This document shows positions 42,177 to 52,749 of a stretch of 64,000 nt of DNA, in pieces (the stretch's first letter is position 1; each line of letters starts with the position of its first letter). The stretch is taken from positions 11,700,517 to 11,764,516 of the forward strand of contig OX442318.1 of the NCBI GenBank assembly GCA_949358305.1, read 5' to 3'. The notes beneath the pieces are model-generated. The model made no database searches and was not told the DNA's origin. It saw only the letters and a program-made list of their open reading frames with translations. This stretch comes from Strigamia acuminata. Taxonomy: Eukaryota > Arthropoda > Chilopoda > Geophilomorpha > Linotaeniidae. The translations under genes were made by a program, and so were the position numbers.

Positions 42177-42994
42177 TGTCGCGTCCTACCTGGTGATAGG
42201 TTTAATGAGCTAACGTGTATTACTTTACCTGTGATTCTACTAAATATGTAAATTACCCAAATGAATACTAAGTATATTGAAATGAACAAATAGGTTTATT
42301 CAATAGGCGTAAGCCTTGAAATACACTCAGTATAAAACTAGAGTCGACTTGGTCAGAGTCGAACAAAGGATTTCCCAAGATGGCGTCGTCGGTTCCGCGT
42401 GGTCGGCGGAACAAAGGCGGCGTCTCGAGTTGTCGTTAATTTGTCACGGATTCGTCGTTCACGGACGCGGTGGAATGCTCTTTCGAGTCTTCTATCCGTG
42501 CCTGTTGTCTAGGGTTGGTTTTTAGCGTCGCAAGGCTCCGTCCAGAAACGGGGAGTTTCTTACAGGGCACTCGGACACTTCGCAATGGAAATAATCGTGG
42601 GTCGATTATTTCGTGTGAATCCACAAGGGTTATTTTCCTGCTTTCGCGGGGAAATAACACACAGTGTAAATTCGTGAGAGTTACAGTTGCACTGGAATCA
42701 GCGGTCCTCGATCAATCCTAACTTTTGGTGGAGTTGGCCTGATGGTGAGGTAGTTGCTGTGTTCTTGGTGTCGTTTGTGTAAGTTCTGTTTTTAGGGCGC
42801 GAAACTCTACCTGATATAGGCCAGGGTGAGGGGCCTGGCTCGGCCAATGGGGGCCGTCCACGCATCACCTCACCCCCTCGGAGCACGCGCTTCCCAGGGG
42901 GGGAAGGCGGAGCCAACGCGAGGGAACTGACCTTTCCTAGTGACTCATGCGGATGGCGTCCACTGGAGGGACGACCACCCGCGGGGTCACCACA
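42177..42994 (-). repeat. 3' LTR of gypsy element
   Basis: 818 bp; on the minus strand TGTGGTGACC..GGACGCGACA. Differs from the 5' LTR near 42732 and 42900 (one substitution each). Confidence 0.92.
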
Positions 42995-43006
42995 CGTCCC
43001 TCCCCC
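42995..43006 (-). other. polypurine tract of gypsy element
   Basis: On the minus strand GGGGGAGGGACG lies directly before the 3' LTR, the expected plus-strand DNA primer. Confidence 0.7.
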
Positions 43007-43030
43007 AGCTTCGATCATCGATCGGGGCGA

Positions 43031-45919
43031 TTACCCTATCTGGTCCCTCAGCGCAATAGCGGGCAACTTCCCTCCGCGGGGACGTAGGATTGGGAGATTA
43101 ACGGCTGGCGGTGGCGGAGGAAGGCCATCGGGCAGCGACGTGGTCAGATTCGTCGGATTCTCCGCTTCGCTAATGAAGAATTGAGCGTGGCCGGGAGGTC
43201 CGTCTGTGCTGCTTCTTCTTTCATGTACCCAGATTTGGGTCGAAGCGGGGAAGCGGTCGGGACATCGACGCATTCGATGCGATTCCGGCGGTGTGAGGGG
43301 CTCTCGGTGAGCCCGCTGGAGTCGTTGATGGAGGATCGGGTCGTTGGTCAACCTGATTTCCTTCGCCATCCATTGCAGGAACGATTCACCTTGGCGGTGA
43401 GTGGCCAATAACGCTCGGCGCGTTGTCTCCGACATTTGTAAATTCGGATATTCTACTTCTAGTCGTAGATAGAGCTGGGTCGGCGCAGGTGCCGGTGTAG
43501 GCAGTGGCGGGGGAGACGGCGGTAGTGGAATCTCCAGTGGTGGAGTGTTCTCCTCTATGGACAGGGCGTCCATGCTCGTAGAAGGCGGCGAGGGCGATGG
43601 CAGCGGTGGAGTTCGAGGCCCCCTGCGCGATCGCTTCGGGACCAGCTTCGGTCGCTTACTCGTCCTCCGTTCCTTCGGGAATACCGGCTTTGGAGTCGGG
43701 ATATAACTCCGGGCGGCAGGCTCGGGAGGAACCGTCTCGGCCACCACGATGGGGCGGACGGCCTCCTCTTTAGCGGGCGCCTCTTCGGCGACTTTTCGTA
43801 GCATCGTCGGGTGGACCCCTGGGCTTTTGTAGCGGAATGCCATCGAACGCATCTTCGCGAACTGGAAATTCGGGTTTTCCATAGAGCGGGCCAACTCGAA
43901 TCGGAGGTCGGCCGCGGCTGGCGTAAACTCGGCCCAAAGTTGGTAGAGGGCCCTGTTTAGAAAGACGCCCTCTCTGTCGATTATGGTCCAGGCGGCCATC
44001 GACTGTCGGCCGTCCAGGAAGAGGGCGGGAGACAGGATTTCGGACATCACGCGTGTTACCTCGGCATTTAAGCTGCTCCGGCTGATTGGCAGGGCGCGGT
44101 TTGGATCTGCTGAAAAAGTGGCGGATAATTTGCGCATTTGGGCTATCGCCCAATTGATGTGCTCCGTCTGAGCGGCGTCAGCCTGCGTCAAGGCCCGTTC
44201 GGCGGTAGCGGGGTGCTCACATTCAGCCTGGTGGGCCTGTAGTTCTCCCAAGGTGGGATTCGCTGCCTCTCGTCGATTTCGGGCATCCTGCTCTTTCTCT
44301 TCGTACCACATGGCGTCACGAGCCGGCCTCGGTGCCTGAGTCGGCGGAGGCACTGGCGGGGGAGCCAGTCCTGGTGGTCGATGCGGGACGTATTCTAGGA
44401 ACGCCTCGCCTGGTCGCATGTTTCCAGGGGGCGTCCATCTAGTTATGGCTGGTGGTGGGGCCTCGAGGAGAGGCGGCCAGCTGGGTTGGACCGGATGGAA
44501 GGTCGGTGCGGATGGCGCGAGCGCGGTTTGGTCCGTAGAGGGCGTTGGCCGGTTCGCGGAGAATCCACGAAAGGCGTTGGTGAGCACTTCGGCCAGTTCT
44601 CTTCGTGACATGGGCTGTTCTGTTTTTGGCCCTTCGTCCAAATCCATTTTTTCTTCAATGGTTTCGCACCATCCTTCGGGTCCCTTCTTCCGATCGGAGG
44701 ACGACACGGCTGCGGGTCCGGCTCTTGGCGAGTCCGAACTACCGGCGGCGGTCGGCCTCTTCTCGGCGGCGGCGAGTTTCGCTAGCAGGGTTTGCATCCT
44801 TTGCCTGCGGCGAGCTCTGCTCTTCCGGTTGCGCCTAGTGTTGGCGGTTTCGACGTACGAAGGGGTTACCGAGTTTCTTCGGATTTTGTACGGGGGTTCC
44901 GCTTGGTCGAACATGGTCGACTCTTCGTCCGACGGCCGGACGGTACGTACTAGGAAGAGAGAGGGCGCGGCTGTGGTCGCCGCTTGTCTCTCCTGTTCGT
45001 CGACCTGGTCGCTCCACGAGTTGGAAGGTCCGGCCTCTGGATTTATTCGTAATTCGCGGGATGAGGCGGGTACTATTACAACGGAGCGCAGGCCTCCCGA
45101 CTGGGTGGCCGTTTGAATTCTTAAGTCGGAATTGTTCGAATGGCTGGGTTGCGTCCCGCTCGTCGACGGGCCGCTCTCCTCGGTGGAAAGGGCCTGCCCA
45201 CTTGGTGCGGGGCCGCTGTTTGAGCTTGAGGCCTGCCTCTTCAGCCTCCTGACTCGTGTGCCGCTCTGGAGGATACCGACTCGATGCAGCTGCCACATTT
45301 CGGCTTGAGTGGCGACGAAGCCAACGGGCGGCACCCACGGTGTTGCTTGGCGGTCTTCGCGGGCTTCACGCAACCATTCTCTAATTTCTCCTGTCGAGAA
45401 ACCATTCCGTTCCAAGGTTCGTGTCGCGGCACTGGTTGCCGTTCGCTCTAGGTGAGCGATTTCCTCGCGGACGATTCGTCTCCGCTCTTCTGGCGTTGCG
45501 GCGTTGCGCCACCGAAGGCCGGTGTATTCGTCTGCCTCGGTACCGCCGTACCGAGCTCGAAGTAGCTCTGAAAAAATAGGGCTCGACGGATCGAAATCGG
45601 GATCGATCCGTGGCCCCACCCTTTCTCGTATTTGCCTGGGCAAACATTCGATCAGCGTCCTGGGTCGGTCAAAGAATTCTTCGATCGCTCGGGAGTAGCG
45701 TAATCTCAGGGCCCAGACATCGGTGTCTTCCTCTGGATAGGCTAGCCGGATAAATTCTGGCATCGCTAGCCGGAAGATGTTGCCTTTGGTGGGCACTGTA
45801 GACGGCAGGGCGTCCCATGATTGTAGCGGGTCGATCTGAAGCGTTAAATACATTTTAATTTCGATACCCTTTTTATAAATATTTGGAATAAAAAATTGTG
45901 AGATCGGCGGTGGCACCAA
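43031..45919 (-). CDS. gypsy third ORF, 962 codons, unknown function
   Basis: A long intact frame downstream of pol, in the env position, same strand as gag-pol. No signal peptide, no membrane helix and no env-like cleavage site were seen, so it is not a recognisable envelope protein. It is rich in Pro, Arg, Ser and Glu. It has three more ordered parts: near the N-terminus (AMPEFIRLAYPEEDTDVWAL, LIECLPRQIRERVG), about 560-700 (SRSSLNAEVTRVMSEIL, MAAWTIIDREGVFLNRALY) and near the C-terminus (SFLQWMAKEIRLTND), separated by proline-rich disorder. A splice acceptor (CTTCAG at 45836-45841, exon from 45835) in the first codons suggests the natural start may be on an upstream exon; the Met at 45919 is then only the first in-frame Met. 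Function unknown. Confidence 0.75.
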   Translation of the reverse strand: MVPPPISQFFIPNIYKKGIEIKMYLTLQIDPLQSWDALPSTVPTKGNIFRLAMPEFIRLAYPEEDTDVWALRLRYSRAIEEFFDRPRTLIECLPRQIRERVGPRIDPDFDPSSPIFSELLRARYGGTEADEYTGLRWRNAATPEERRRIVREEIAHLERTATSAATRTLERNGFSTGEIREWLREAREDRQATPWVPPVGFVATQAEMWQLHRVGILQSGTRVRRLKRQASSSNSGPAPSGQALSTEESGPSTSGTQPSHSNNSDLRIQTATQSGGLRSVVIVPASSRELRINPEAGPSNSWSDQVDEQERQAATTAAPSLFLVRTVRPSDEESTMFDQAEPPYKIRRNSVTPSYVETANTRRNRKSRARRRQRMQTLLAKLAAAEKRPTAAGSSDSPRAGPAAVSSSDRKKGPEGWCETIEEKMDLDEGPKTEQPMSRRELAEVLTNAFRGFSANRPTPSTDQTALAPSAPTFHPVQPSWPPLLEAPPPAITRWTPPGNMRPGEAFLEYVPHRPPGLAPPPVPPPTQAPRPARDAMWYEEKEQDARNRREAANPTLGELQAHQAECEHPATAERALTQADAAQTEHINWAIAQMRKLSATFSADPNRALPISRSSLNAEVTRVMSEILSPALFLDGRQSMAAWTIIDREGVFLNRALYQLWAEFTPAAADLRFELARSMENPNFQFAKMRSMAFRYKSPGVHPTMLRKVAEEAPAKEEAVRPIVVAETVPPEPAARSYIPTPKPVFPKERRTSKRPKLVPKRSRRGPRTPPLPSPSPPSTSMDALSIEENTPPLEIPLPPSPPPLPTPAPAPTQLYLRLEVEYPNLQMSETTRRALLATHRQGESFLQWMAKEIRLTNDPILHQRLQRAHREPLTPPESHRMRRCPDRFPASTQIWVHERRSSTDGPPGHAQFFISEAENPTNLTTSLPDGLPPPPPAVNLPILRPRGGKLPAIALRDQIG

Positions 45920-46411
45920 AATTTCTTTCGGTTGTGGCCGCTCCTCTCTGTCCTGATTATTCGCAGGTCCGCGGTGGTTGGCCGCTGGTGTAGCTCAGTC
46001 TTTCTCTTGCTACCTTTTTTAGATTCAGGAGGTCCGCTCAAAACAACGTCGCGTAATATAAAAGAATCGGTTGTTTTTACTTAAGCTTTTCTACTCGTAT
46101 TTTAATTTATTACGAAGTTTCAACGTTACTTTCAGTTTTTAATTTTTTCTAATTTTTTTAGCGACGCCATCTTGGCAAACAATTCCTTTGTCTGGGTTTG
46201 GAGATCGGAGATCTTCGAGCACGAAAAAGGTTTCCGCGCCCGAGCTCCGATTCTACCGAAAATCAACAAAATAAATACAAAAAGAATTCATCAGTCAAGT
46301 TATCACGCGCCACAATCCGACATGGTGTCGGATGTCGGCGGATTACATTTTCGATCTTAAGGGAAGATCTTATGTTACCTGTGGTTGTTGCTCCGGCTCA
46401 TCCCAATTTTC
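45920..46411 (-). other. gypsy pol-ORF3 spacer, left part, with candidate splice donor
   Basis: On the minus strand a CAG/GTAACA donor lies at 46379/46378 and pairs with the acceptor at 45836, giving a 543-bp intron. The reading frame entering the donor is the one opened by an ATG at 53312 on the other side of the nested copia element. 46407-46411 (TTTTC) is the copia 2 target duplication. Confidence 0.5.
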
Positions 46412-46882
46412 TGTAGCAGAGGAGTGCGCTCACAGTATAAAATACTGTGTGTGGAAGCGAGTTTAAATGCCGAAACACGGCTAATATGAGCGCAATGACG
46501 TGCGCGCACCTCCAGCGCTTGAAAATGGTGGAAAATAAAGTCACTGCACTCTAAAGTGCTCATGAGTGACAAACTCAATGTAAAAATAAACTAAATGTTT
46601 AATAAAAACGAAAATGCTTACATAATGTGGTCCATTTAGATGGAGAAAATACATGAGTGCTTGCTGGCATGCAAGCGGCCATTGTGATTGTGAAAAACAT
46701 ACATGCACACCATCTGGTGTTAATAATAAGTAATACAAAAGTAAACAGTATAGAGGCAGCATTATGCCCAATGTTAAATAATGAAATAAATCCTAATAAA
46801 TACACTAGGCTGCATAATGCAGTAATACATTAAGAAATGTGCAAAACAAGTACGGAGGACTGTTTGGCATTGATAAACAACA
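46412..46882 (-). repeat. 3' LTR of copia element 2
   Basis: 471 bp, on the minus strand TGTTGTTTATC..CTCTGCTACA. No difference from 52750-53220 was seen. Confidence 0.92.
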
Positions 46883-47090
46883 ATTTCCCCCTTCGATGGC
46901 AAATAGCCGCAAAAATAAAGAATAAGTTAAGGGAAAAACTTTAAATGTAACTTTACATAGAATAATAATAATGGAAATAATAATTCGGAACATCGAGCCG
47001 GGTACTGTTATATTAATCACTACGGAAGCCCGAAAATTCCCACTGGAACTCGATGATCCTCAAAATTCGGGTAAAACTAAATTAAGAATG

Positions 47091-50000
47091 TCACGATAGG
47101 TTGAAATTGAAAATCCGGGAAATCAGCAGACGCAGTTGAGATGAGCTCAACCATTTGGTAAAAATGTCTGCCACGTTCATTGATCCGGGGACTTTGCGCA
47201 ATTGGAATGCACCTGCTGTGTACCATTCCCGAATCCAATGAAATTTCACTCGGATATGTTTCGTTTTACTGTTCTCCACGTCATTTGATGTGAATTGGAT
47301 AGAAGAAAGCGCATCGGAGAACACTAAAGGTGGTGAAGATCTATTCAGCATCGGGACGGAACTGTAGACGTAATCGAGCCAATAAAGCTCACGGACGCAC
47401 TCAACGAGGGCGACAAACTCCGCCTCCATCGTTGAGCACGCCACGCTGGTCTGTTTTCTACAACTCCATCCGATGGGGACGTTTCCAATAAAAGCTATAT
47501 ACCCGCCGAAACTCAAAGAAGTGCTGACTTCGGTGGCCCAGGACGCGTCAGTATATCCCCATAGTTGTCCATTGGAACAATTTGATAGTTCAATTGCGTA
47601 ATCCAAAGTATTGCCTACGTAGCGCACAACCTGCATGAGCGCTTTGATGTGAGTGTGGTTGTAGCAATTATTGAACTGTGACAACATTATAACTGAGAAT
47701 AATATATCAGGTCGTGTCCTCGATGCGAGGAAGAGAAGAGAGCCAATTAACGAACGATAAGGAAATTCTGGCAAGTCCTCTTTCGACCCTTTGACGAGTG
47801 TCGTTCCTGGTGTTACTGGGACCTTGATGAGTTTATCGGCGATAATTTCAAATTTCTTGAGAATCTTCTGTATGTATGCACGTTGGATGATGAAGATTCC
47901 TTTGGGAGTACGGATGAACTCTACACCTAAGAGTTTGGTAATTGGTCCTAAATTCACGACATCGAATTTGGTGCTGATGAGCGCAATTAATTGCGTCAGG
48001 ATGCTATCCGTCGCGTAAAATAGAACTATATCATCGACGTATATTAGCATCACGGCGGAAGTTCCGTATATGTATACACAGTTGCATCCTGGTAATCTGC
48101 GAAATCCTAAATCGCGCAATGTTTGATCTAATTTCTCAAACCATTGGCGCCCGGACTGGTGGAGACCATAGAGCGACTTTATCAGGAGCCATACATGATT
48201 TGGATTTGAACATGTTGCGCCAGCTGGAATGCGCATATATACTTTGTGCGCAAGATCGCCGTATAGGTACGCGCACTTCACATCTAAATGCGCGTCCTTC
48301 CACCCTTTGAGGACTACTAATAGGCAGAAAAATAGGCGTATGAGAACAAAGTTGACAACAGGGCTAAAGACTTCATCGTAGTCTACACCCAAAGTTTGGC
48401 GAAAGCCCTGTGCCACTAATCTGGCGCGATATCTGGCTGGTTTGCCTAGAGCATCTTCCTTCAGTTTGAAGAGCCACTTGCACCCTAATATGGTTGTATT
48501 TTCCGGTTTAGGGACCTCTTCATAGACGCCTCTTTTTGCAAAAGTGTCTAATTCTTCATTAATGGCTTCCTGCCATTTTGTCGCATCCGGAAATCTCACA
48601 GCCTCTGCATAGCTGGTAGGGTCACGGCGACACAAATGCACTCTAGGAAGTGGTAATGGAAGATCCTCCAATTCGTATTCCATATTGCCAAAATAAAATA
48701 GTTCAGGATCATAAGGAATGTTGTTCATGTGACAGAATTCCTCAACGTCACCTCTAGAACGTAATCGGAGTCCTGCTTCTGGGAAATAATAAACATCGAC
48801 TTTGAGTTTTCCAGGTTCCTGTACTTTGTGCAAATGTTCCTCCCTTTTCCAGTGTCTACACTCAGTATCTCCACCAATGTAACGCCATTTATATGCAGTT
48901 GCAGCTCCAGTTGGAGGTGGACCATGGTGGGCTGCTTGATGAGCTTGTGGCGCATTTCCACGAGAGCCTCGACGAGCATTTACAAAACTCGGAGGTGAAC
49001 CAGGTGGTGTATGACTTGGTGTATTGCCGGGAGTAATGACTGGACTCGGCACCGGCGTTATTACTGGAGTAATTAGAGGGGCTCGAATAGGAGATCCCGG
49101 AGTTGGAGTGGCTGGCGGAGTTCGGAATTGAGCACCCGCTGGGGTCGAATCGTCAGAGTCATAGTCCGTATCACATTCATCCTCTGAATCCGGAAATTTG
49201 GGCCAATCAGTATATTCCAGTCCGTCGTCAAACCTCACATGCGGTTGTGAAATGCGCAATGGTTGATAAGTTTGCGATGTTTGATGCGATTGGTCCTCAT
49301 CTGGTCCTATCCACGGTTGTTGCGGACCTCGATAATGGTTGGAACGTTTGTAGGATTGCCGTTCGTCAATTTGGACGTGAATGGATTCGATGACTTTGTT
49401 ATCTGTTGGATTCCAGACGCGATAACCTCGCGTTGTCGTGGCGTATCCAACCAAATAGCCCTCCCAAGCTCGTGGATCCAATTTGTCCCTGCCAGGAGCC
49501 GTGTGATGTACCCAGCATTTGGAGCCTAACTTCCGGAGGTGTCGGAGCGAAAGGGCACGTCGTCGCCACAAAATATAGGGCACCTCATTTTTGAGACGAG
49601 AATGAGGGCACCGGTTCTTTATATAAGAGAAAGTCACTGCGAATTCCGCCCAAAGTTCATTAGGTAATCCGGTTTCATCTAAAATGGCACGAGTATAATC
49701 CGCCATTGTGCGATTTATTCGTTCTGCTGTGCCATTCATAGCGGGACTATGTGGATTGGTCCGTTGGGCTTGAATCCCAGTTTCCTTTAAATAGCGGTCG
49801 AATTCGTTTGATAAGAACTCCCCTCCTCGGTCAGTTCGGATGGCCTTCACTCGTTTGCCTGTCACTCGTTCGATTCGTGTGACGTAGTCTTTGAACAATC
49901 CAAATACTTGGGATTTTTGAGCCATCGGAAATATCCAGGCATAGCGCGTGGCGTCGTCGATAATCGTTAGCACATAACGCGCGCCTCCGTAGGAAGTCGT

Positions 50001-50897
50001 TCTTGATGCTCCCCACACGTCCATGTGTAGGAGATCTAAAGCCTTTGTAGAAATAGGATGTTCATCAGGTTTATGGGAAATGCGCGTTGATTTCGCAATT
50101 CGACAATGATTACACGAAAGTTCCTTGTTCACTTCTGCCGGTGTCACTCCATAAACTTGGTTATTTCCGGCCAAAAGTTTCATTGCATTGGTGTGAAGAT
50201 GACCCAATCTGCTGTGCCATATCCCAGTCGCATCCTTTTTAACCGTAGGCGCTGCAACTTTCTTTTGATTCGCCGACTTTAGATTCGGTTTGGAAGTTGG
50301 AGGAATTGCCTTTAATGTGTCGGCAAAGGATGGGACTTGAGGTAATGGATTGGTAGGAACAGGTACAGGAGGTGTCTTGGACTGGGTTACTTTGATTGGT
50401 GCAGGTGGAGGAATTTCATTTGGCAAAGGAGGGAATTCGAGCCGAAAATCAGTAAAAAGTTCAGGATTTTTCGACTTTTTCTTTGCTCTTGGATACTGGA
50501 TGAAATCCTCTTCTGTCGTGACTAATGTTCGGGTCGGAGCGATTGACTGCGCAATAGGTACATCCACTGTTGACATCAGTGTTGAAGGTGGGCACAAGCC
50601 ATCGACATAATAAAGGCCGCCCTTTTCTTTGGCCCGAAGCATTGGATGCTTAATGTCGGATTTGTAGACATAGACGTCTCCATTCCAAATATGGATGTGA
50701 TGTTTAGTTTTGTCCATTTTTGACACTGAAATCAAATTCGCCTCGAATTTTGGCGCATACAACACATCTTGGAGATTTACGACACATTCTACGTTGTTGA
50801 TCATGGAGATAATCTGGACTTTGCCCTTTCCTAGAACTTCGGAATGTCCTTGACCTAATGCTATGTTAAAGGGCACAACTTTAACAAAGTCCTGAAA
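47091..50897 (-). CDS. copia 2 Pol: protease, integrase, RT, RNase H
   Basis: Open from just after the gag stop (50898-50900) in the same frame; the first listed start (GTG, 50876) is not a real initiation site. Order: rest of the protease (LYAPKFEANLISVSKM), GAG-pre-integrase with HHCC (IWHSRLGHLHTNAMKLL, CNHCRIAKS), integrase core with intact catalytic residues (HMDVWGA, IRTDRGGEF, MNGTAERINRT), RT with YGLHQSGRQW and IYVDDIVLF (+ strand about 48030-48043), and RNase H (YTDASWATE, STMEAEFVAL, FSDALSSI). About 1269 codons. Reaches near the 3' LTR. Unlike copia 1 the integrase motif has its Asp. This looks enzymatically complete; the only lesion is the stop separating it from Gag. Confidence 0.92.
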   Translation of the reverse strand, partial: FQDFVKVVPFNIALGQGHSEVLGKGKVQIISMINNVECVVNLQDVLYAPKFEANLISVSKMDKTKHHIHIWNGDVYVYKSDIKHPMLRAKEKGGLYYVDGLCPPSTLMSTVDVPIAQSIAPTRTLVTTEEDFIQYPRAKKKSKNPELFTDFRLEFPPLPNEIPPPAPIKVTQSKTPPVPVPTNPLPQVPSFADTLKAIPPTSKPNLKSANQKKVAAPTVKKDATGIWHSRLGHLHTNAMKLLAGNNQVYGVTPAEVNKELSCNHCRIAKSTRISHKPDEHPISTKALDLLHMDVWGASRTTSYGGARYVLTIIDDATRYAWIFPMAQKSQVFGLFKDYVTRIERVTGKRVKAIRTDRGGEFLSNEFDRYLKETGIQAQRTNPHSPAMNGTAERINRTMADYTRAILDETGLPNELWAEFAVTFSYIKNRCPHSRLKNEVPYILWRRRALSLRHLRKLGSKCWVHHTAPGRDKLDPRAWEGYLVGYATTTRGYRVWNPTDNKVIESIHVQIDERQSYKRSNHYRGPQQPWIGPDEDQSHQTSQTYQPLRISQPHVRFDDGLEYTDWPKFPDSEDECDTDYDSDDSTPAGAQFRTPPATPTPGSPIRAPLITPVITPVPSPVITPGNTPSHTPPGSPPSFVNARRGSRGNAPQAHQAAHHGPPPTGAATAYKWRYIGGDTECRHWKREEHLHKVQEPGKLKVDVYYFPEAGLRLRSRGDVEEFCHMNNIPYDPELFYFGNMEYELEDLPLPLPRVHLCRRDPTSYAEAVRFPDATKWQEAINEELDTFAKRGVYEEVPKPENTTILGCKWLFKLKEDALGKPARYRARLVAQGFRQTLGVDYDEVFSPVVNFVLIRLFFCLLVVLKGWKDAHLDVKCAYLYGDLAHKVYMRIPAGATCSNPNHVWLLIKSLYGLHQSGRQWFEKLDQTLRDLGFRRLPGCNCVYIYGTSAVMLIYVDDIVLFYATDSILTQLIALISTKFDVVNLGPITKLLGVEFIRTPKGIFIIQRAYIQKILKKFEIIADKLIKVPVTPGTTLVKGSKEDLPEFPYRSLIGSLLFLASRTRPDILFSVIMLSQFNNCYNHTHIKALMQVVRYVGNTLDYAIELSNCSNGQLWGYTDASWATEVSTSLSFGGYIAFIGNVPIGWSCRKQTSVACSTMEAEFVALVECVRELYWLDYVYSSVPMLNRSSPPLVFSDALSSIQFTSNDVENSKTKHIRVKFHWIREWYTAGAFQLRKVPGSMNVADIFTKWLSSSQLRLLISRIFNFNLS

Positions 50898-51896
50898 TCA
50901 AGCCTGGACGTGGCACACATGATCTGTTGCCCCACAATCCACGATCCATTCATGTGATTGCATGAAGTGAATTGTGGGCAACTGTTGCGGAGCACTTGCG
51001 AAAAAGTTTGTTTCTCGTCTTGCGCTGGAATTCCCCCTTGGTCTAGAATCATCTCGGTTTGAGTTCTTATTGCGTTTATGGCTTGAACTCCTCGGCTTCC
51101 TTTGAAGTGAAGCTGCCGGTTGATTCTTGTCATCTCGGCGCGATGGCAAAGGACATTTATTTGCGTAATGGCCAAATTCCTGGCAATTAAAACACTGCAC
51201 CGAAGATAACGGTCGAGAGGGACGAGAACGATTTCTCCCACGTTGCTGTTTTTCACCAGCATATGCACGAGAATGTTTTGAATTGTCCACGTCGCGTGAA
51301 TCCATAGCTTTGAGTCGCATATGTTCCGCGAGTAACTGTTCGGACACTTTCTTTGGTGTGAATTCACCGTTGGGCAAGTGATATGTTGTGAATGAAATCT
51401 GTGAATATTCACGAGGCAATAAGTCCAAGTATTGGTAAGCGTGGTGATCAGGCGAAGTTATCTCTCCGATATCCTTCATTTGGCGGACATGATAGTCAAC
51501 GCGTCCTAAGAAGTCGGCCATATCTTCGCCCAGCTCTAGGCGCAAATTCAAAAATTCGCGGCGCATGGCTGCCTGTCGTGCGCGAGATGATGGCGCATAA
51601 ATGTTGGCTAAAATGTCCCATGCTTCCTTCGGAGTTTTACAATCATCTAGCGCAGACTTCTTCGCCTCGCTTACAGAACAGTATATTAAGCCTAATGCCT
51701 TGGCTTTACGACGCTTGTATTTCTTCTTTTCCTTGTCACCCGCGGTTTTAAGGAATTCTGCCTCTTCTTCTTCAGTTACGTGTTCCCATAACTCTTCACT
51801 TCTCAGCACCATGCGCATTGAGCGCTGCCATAGTTCGTAGTTTCCTACGCTGAGAATCGGAAGGCGTCCGGAATTGGCTTCGACGGATTTTGACAT
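50898..51896 (-). CDS. copia 2 Gag with start of protease
   Basis: 332 codons from ATG 51896. Copia-type Gag (NYELWQRSMRMVLRSEELW, KEAWDILANIYA), CCHC knuckle CFNCQEFGHYANKC, then the protease active-site motif WIVDCGATDHVC. It ends at an in-frame TGA (50898-50900) 5 codons after DHVC, inside the protease, with the pol frame continuing beyond without shift. A CGA-to-TGA transition would explain it. Stop-codon readthrough is the alternative, but the position within the protease active-site region is unusual. Confidence 0.9.
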   Translation of the reverse strand: MSKSVEANSGRLPILSVGNYELWQRSMRMVLRSEELWEHVTEEEEAEFLKTAGDKEKKKYKRRKAKALGLIYCSVSEAKKSALDDCKTPKEAWDILANIYAPSSRARQAAMRREFLNLRLELGEDMADFLGRVDYHVRQMKDIGEITSPDHHAYQYLDLLPREYSQISFTTYHLPNGEFTPKKVSEQLLAEHMRLKAMDSRDVDNSKHSRAYAGEKQQRGRNRSRPSRPLSSVQCFNCQEFGHYANKCPLPSRRDDKNQPAASLQRKPRSSSHKRNKNSNRDDSRPRGNSSARRETNFFASAPQQLPTIHFMQSHEWIVDCGATDHVCHVQA

Positions 51897-52729
51897 AATG
51901 ACGTGGAGCTACGAAACAATCCGAAGCGAAGCACACAGGACGGAAAATGGTACAATTGATGAACTTGACGGTCTCGGAGCACAATATCGCGTTGCACAAC
52001 ACAAATGCGGCGCACTATTCGAAGCACTGTCAAAGCGGATATCAATCGAATTGGGCAACCACTTCTGAAGTGGTCAGATAACCCTAGCCAGCCAACACAC
52101 AGGGGTCCGTTCGCCTACCTGGAGGCGCGGGAGTACCTGCTGGCCGCGGTAAGCACTGGCTAGGAATGAGTTTGTGCGGTGGTTCGACTGAACCGGAGGG
52201 CACAAACTATTCTAAGGGACCCACAAAAACTTAATACTATCTTAAATACTAACAAGCTAATTACGACTACTGAAAAGCAATTTTTAATTGGTATGATGAG
52301 ACGTTGCGCCAATCTAGAGATGAAAATGGCGTAGTTGCGCATTTAAAATGCGAAAATCGTCGAAAAATCGTCGATACAACGACCGTACACGGTGTACTAA
52401 GTCGGGAATTAGTCTAAATCGTCGTTCACGCTGTGTAAAGCGGGTTTCCAACGTTGATTCTCGTTGGAAAATGGCGAAAATCTGGAAATAAATTGAAATT
52501 CGTCTCGAAAATTGCGAAACCCGCAGAAATCCGGACGAAATTAAATGAAAAATCGTAGAGCTGGTCGTGCAGACTACGTGAGAACGTCGGCGTGTCGTCT
52601 CGAACGTTCTAGAGACGAAAATCGTTGCGGAAATCGGCGCAATCTGCAAATAGAAAATTTATCGCAAATTCGCGAATTTCGCAAAAATGGCGATAAAAAT
52701 TAGCGGTTTCGGCGTGCTGCAAGGATAGC
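51897..52729 (-). other. untranslated leader of copia element 2
   Basis: Between primer site and gag start. No conserved ORF. Contains repeated AAAATCG/CGATTTT-type motifs; presumably includes the packaging signal. Confidence 0.6.
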
Positions 52730-52747
52730 AACCATCCTCTGCTACCA
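52730..52747 (-). other. primer-binding site of copia 2 (3' end of tRNA-iMet)
   Basis: TGGTAGCAGAGGATGGTT on the minus strand, two bases inside the 5' LTR, complementary to the 3' end of initiator methionine tRNA. Confidence 0.85.
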
Positions 52748-52749
52748 CT

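Noticed and set aside
42316-42721. LTR-internal ORFs (also at 61174-61579) as genes
   Set aside because: Identical ORFs occur in both gypsy LTRs simply because the LTRs are duplicated; no domain.
43770-45647. Several 60-230 codon ORFs in other frames of the gypsy third ORF region
   Set aside because: Shadows of the 962-codon frame, caused by high GC content.
43031-45919. Third gypsy ORF as a retroviral envelope
   Set aside because: No signal peptide, transmembrane segment or cleavage site visible.
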